Assembly (NCBI GenBank): GCA_027596075.1
Contig: JADGJC010000161.1
Span: 1 to 64,000, forward strand
DNA: 64,000 nt
From: Rhizophlyctis rosea
Lineage: Eukaryota; Chytridiomycota; Chytridiomycetes; Rhizophlyctidales; Rhizophlyctidaceae
Reading direction: 5' to 3'
Positions 61,124 to 64,000 of the stretch are shown here, piece after piece (the stretch's first letter is position 1; the number at the start of each line of letters is the position of its first letter). The position numbers and the translations under genes are program-made. Under the pieces are notes generated by a model, which had not been told where the DNA came from, made no database searches, and saw only the letters and a list, made by a program, of their open reading frames with translations.

Positions 61124-63292
61124 CTAATAAACAATCCCCAAACTCCTCGCAGCCCTCACAAATACATTCATCAACCACCCTTCCTCCCCAGGTCCCGGCT
61201 GATACATCCCCTCCTCCCCATCCTCCTCCCCATCCTCCTCCTCATACTCAACATCAACTTCCATTGCATCTCCCTCCTCTTCCTCCTCTTCATATTCAAC
61301 TTCCGTTTCAACCTCGCCTTCATCATACCCCTCAACATCAATAACCTCCTCAACATCCTTCCCATAATCAATGAACTCCCCAAACGCCTCGTCCTCGTCC
61401 TCTTCATCCTCCTCCTCATCATCATCATTCTCCGCCTCATCAGGAACAAACTCCCCATCCCCCTCCTCCTCCTCCTCATCCTCCCCAAATTCCAAACTCA
61501 AGAATGGGTTGCCCTCCCCCTCTGCCTCTTCCCCATCCTCTTCCTCATCCCCACTCCCCTCCTCATCACCCAACCGAACCCTCTTGACCCTCCTCCCCGC
61601 CTCAGTCCCAGGCGTCCTCCCCGGCGTCACCGCATTTCCAGTCCCAGAAGCGAACTTCAACGGATGCGGCGTCCCAACCCCCCTCTTCCTCTTTCCCCCC
61701 GCCACACCAACAGCAGGAGGAGGCGTCGGCCCCGCTTGCCCAAACTCCTCGAGACTCAACGATGGGTAAAGGCTTGGTGCGGTCGTCGCCTCGGACGACG
61801 AAGACGAGGAAGCAGGAAGAGGTGTGGACGCTTCTTCCACAGCCTTCGGTTCCGCCTCCCCCTCATTCCCTTCCTGAACTTCCGTCTCGACCGTATCACT
61901 CCTCTCCAACGTACCCGTAACGACCGTCGTAGTGATCGCCGCCGTCCCAGACGTCCCAGCCGGCACCCCGGTGGTCTGCCCACCAACAACAACCGGCCCA
62001 CTCCTCTGCCCCTGAATAGCCTTCTCCCACTCTTCCCCACCGCTCCCCTCCGCAACCCCAACCTTCATCCCCGTCCTAACAGGCGTCTCCCCCTCCCCAC
62101 CACTCCGAGCCCTCAACCTCGAACTACTCCTCGTAGGCGTCCGTTCCTTCTTCTCAACCGCTGTCAGAGGAGTCTCAAACCTCAACCTCTTAGCCGGCGT
62201 CTTCCTCGGCGGAGTCTTCATCTCCTTCATCGCTTCCGGCGTCGGTGGCGCTGCCTCGGCCCCGTTGTCGTCGGTTTCCATGGGCGTAGCGACGTCAAAG
62301 ACGGGTTGTGCGGGTGCAGACTCGATGGATTTCAAAATCGAGGTGAGGGGTTTTTCCTTCTCTTTTGAGGTTTCCTTCGGCTTTTCGGGCGATTTGCCTT
62401 TGATGGACGTGGTATCAAGGGGCGTGCGGTCCGGGGAAGTGGAGTCGGAAACGAAGGAATGCACCTTGTCGACGCTGGAAAGGGATGGAACGTCCGTCGT
62501 AGGAGTATCCTTCCTCTTCTCCTTCTCCTTCTTCTTCTCAATCACCTCACTCCCCTCCAAAGACACATGCCCATCAACAGTCGTCGCCCTTTCACCTTGG
62601 AACAAGTTCCTCGAACTAAAGGGACTTGCCCCATTCCCATTCCCATTGCCGTTCGCCGTCACACCTTCGCCCACAGTCGGTTCAAAAGCGCCCTTCCCAG
62701 CCTTGGCCCTCCCCGCCGCAATCGCCGCCTTCCGACTCGGCGTCAACGTCCCCAACTTAGCAATCACCCTCCCCTTCTTCTCATCCTCAACCCGTCCTTC
62801 AACCTCCTTCACCTTCTCCTTGACATGCGCAGCGGGCGCAGGGTCCACCACCGTCTTCGGGATGTACTTTGACGTGATGTTCGTCCTCAGTTGCGAGATG
62901 ACTTCCGACACCGGTTTGCCTTGCACGGGGGGTTTTGGGTGTACCTCAGCGTGGTGGGAGGAGGAGTTGGAGTATGGGTTTTGCGCGGTGCTGGGGTTTT
63001 GGCGCTGTTGGGCGGCCACGAGAGAGGGTTTGAGGTTTGCAGTGCGGGAGGTTGTGCGAGTGGTGGTGGAGAGCTTTGATGGGGATTGGTCGCTGCTTGC
63101 GATGGCGTTTGTAGGGTGGTGATGGGTGGGGTCTTCGTCGTCGGCGTTGCCGCGGAGGACTTTGAGTTTGAGTTCTGTTGCTCGGGATTTGATCTGTTGC
63201 GTGAACGCGTGATTGTGAGTTGTTTGTGTTATTGATATATTTGATGGTTCGCTTTCGTTGTCCCTGCGCCTCTCGGCAGGTGCGCGGCCCAT
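61124..63292 (-). CDS. Large intrinsically disordered acidic protein
   Basis: A single open frame of 722 residues from an ATG (MGRAPAERRRDNESEPS). No folded domain is recognised. The first 200 residues are basic/polar with a possible helix (QQIKSRATELKLKVLRG) and PVSEVISQLRTNITSKYIPK. The middle is Lys/Glu/Pro/Ser-rich with several basic clusters (PPRKTPAKRLR, GGKRKRG, GRRVKRVRL) that look like nuclear localisation signals. From about residue 580 to 700 it is overwhelmingly Glu/Asp (tcctcc-rich tract on the plus strand, 61190-61590). It ends in a short conserved-looking tail (NVFVRAARSLGIVY). A basic body with an acidic C-terminal tail suggests a chromatin, histone-chaperone or nucleolar protein, but this is inference. 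The long frame is unlikely by chance, even given the low complexity. Confidence 0.7.
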   Translation of the reverse strand: MGRAPAERRRDNESEPSNISITQTTHNHAFTQQIKSRATELKLKVLRGNADDEDPTHHHPTNAIASSDQSPSKLSTTTRTTSRTANLKPSLVAAQQRQNPSTAQNPYSNSSSHHAEVHPKPPVQGKPVSEVISQLRTNITSKYIPKTVVDPAPAAHVKEKVKEVEGRVEDEKKGRVIAKLGTLTPSRKAAIAAGRAKAGKGAFEPTVGEGVTANGNGNGNGASPFSSRNLFQGERATTVDGHVSLEGSEVIEKKKEKEKRKDTPTTDVPSLSSVDKVHSFVSDSTSPDRTPLDTTSIKGKSPEKPKETSKEKEKPLTSILKSIESAPAQPVFDVATPMETDDNGAEAAPPTPEAMKEMKTPPRKTPAKRLRFETPLTAVEKKERTPTRSSSRLRARSGGEGETPVRTGMKVGVAEGSGGEEWEKAIQGQRSGPVVVGGQTTGVPAGTSGTAAITTTVVTGTLERSDTVETEVQEGNEGEAEPKAVEEASTPLPASSSSSSEATTAPSLYPSLSLEEFGQAGPTPPPAVGVAGGKRKRGVGTPHPLKFASGTGNAVTPGRTPGTEAGRRVKRVRLGDEEGSGDEEEDGEEAEGEGNPFLSLEFGEDEEEEEGDGEFVPDEAENDDDEEEDEEDEDEAFGEFIDYGKDVEEVIDVEGYDEGEVETEVEYEEEEEEGDAMEVDVEYEEEDGEEDGEEGMYQPGPGEEGWLMNVFVRAARSLGIVY
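61190..61590 (-). repeat. Acidic (Glu/Asp) coding low-complexity tract
   Basis: On the coding strand GAG/GAT/GAA codons dominate for over 130 residues with scattered Gly and Val; on the plus strand it appears as TCCTCC runs. The frame stays open throughout. Confidence 0.85.
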
Positions 63293-64000
63293 TACCAGCT
63301 CAATGCCTCAACCGCTGAATTTCGTCCTCTCCCATGTTGCCTAGAGCATACCCTGATGATGCACCCGCTGTTGCATATGTCCCATCTGCGCTCAGAGTTC
63401 CACATGTATTTTGTTGAAAGTGCGATTCTGCTCATTATCTACACCCCACACATCGGATGCTCGGTTCCTCTTGGTCCCCATGACGATCTCCCTTTCCCTT
63501 GTCAACAGAAAACAATCGGACGGGCCACTACAACTCACCTCTGCAACCATTTTCTTGGCACCCATATGCTTCTTCACTTCACGCCAAGTCTCGTACTTTC
63601 CGACGGCGTCCTTCAAGAGTAGGTCCTGTTGTGTTGCAAAGAATGATAAGTTTTCTGGCCAAAAGCATGGAGTTTGGGTTCGCTACAGTCTCCAGAATAT
63701 CTCTTTTCGACGACACGCAATTGCAGAAAAAGAACAAATAAGCTCGGCGCTGAAGCACTGCGCGCCCTGAATCCTCCGGGTTCCCACCATCTTTTATCAA
63801 GACGTACCCATCACGTCTATATCACAGCCTAGCCCGACTTCAGTGAGTCTTTAGTGTCCCAGCCCTCACCGTGGGACCTTCGCGGCCGGAGCAGTCCATC
63901 TTCCAGACTCCTGCCCAACCCGACGCACCAGGAGCCCACCAGAGCAACATCTGCCCGCCAAGGGCCAACCATCTGTCCGACACCCACACCCACAACTCAG
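63293..64000. other. Intergenic, no gene seen
   Basis: Contains the presumed promoter of the acidic protein gene. Remaining frames are short and overlap in several phases. The last 200 bases are C-rich with repeated 'cccacc/ccaacc' words. Nothing else recognised. Confidence 0.5.

Noticed and set aside
62265..63122. 285-codon plus-strand open frame opposite the acidic protein gene
   Set aside because: Mirror of the low-complexity minus-strand frame. The minus frame is longer, starts with ATG and has coherent composition (basic clusters, acidic tail).

Overview
The window is nuclear DNA of a eukaryote, most likely a fungus and perhaps a zoosporic (chytrid-like) one. Genes carry short spliceosomal introns, mostly 78-160 nt, with GTAAGT/GTATGT-type donors and AG acceptors. 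They include fungal-type markers: an ER Hsp70 ending in HDEL, COX16, OST4, a chitin-synthase-like glycosyltransferase and Thr-rich secreted proteins. The phylum is an inference. There are two assembly gaps (10 N at 17932, 60 N at 37458).

Layout. 1-4066 (-): HBS1, the ribosome-rescue GTPase, cut by the window edge and carrying an unusual Gly/Leu/Ser-rich exon. 4067-18838: a gene desert with faint diverged repeats and a detached copy of the last COX16 exon. 18839-20360: COX16 (-) and the 35-residue OST4 (+), head to head. 20361-23841: a second gene-poor stretch with repeats. 23842-27915: a single-exon chitin-synthase-like GT2 enzyme (-) and a single-exon acyltransferase-3 membrane protein (+), divergent from one intergenic region. 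28559-32932: an unrecognised Thr-rich protein (-), an unrecognised Cys-containing protein with a GPI-like tail (+) and a secreted RNase T2 (-). 34216-35105: a probable pseudogene of a fungal repeat protein. 38309-40827 (-): BiP/KAR2. 40828-50947: a third desert. 50948-53661 (+): two tandem paralogous secreted proteins, the second with a frame break in an ACC microsatellite. 53880-54438 (-): a MAPEG-family membrane protein. 54439-61123: a fourth desert. 61124-63292 (-): a large disordered acidic nuclear-type protein.

Several genes concern the secretory pathway or the cell surface: BiP folds ER proteins, OST4 belongs to the N-glycosylation complex, and RNase T2, the paralogous secreted pair, the GPI-like protein and the GT2/acyltransferase pair would be exported or act at membranes. 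This is probably ordinary gene neighbourhood rather than an operon-like system. The GT2/acyltransferase pair is the best candidate for a functional two-gene unit. The new secreted family is the best candidate for undescribed biology.

Exon models were built by hand from splice signals, phase continuity and remembered family sequence; no search was run. Roughly 55-60% of the window holds no gene I can support.
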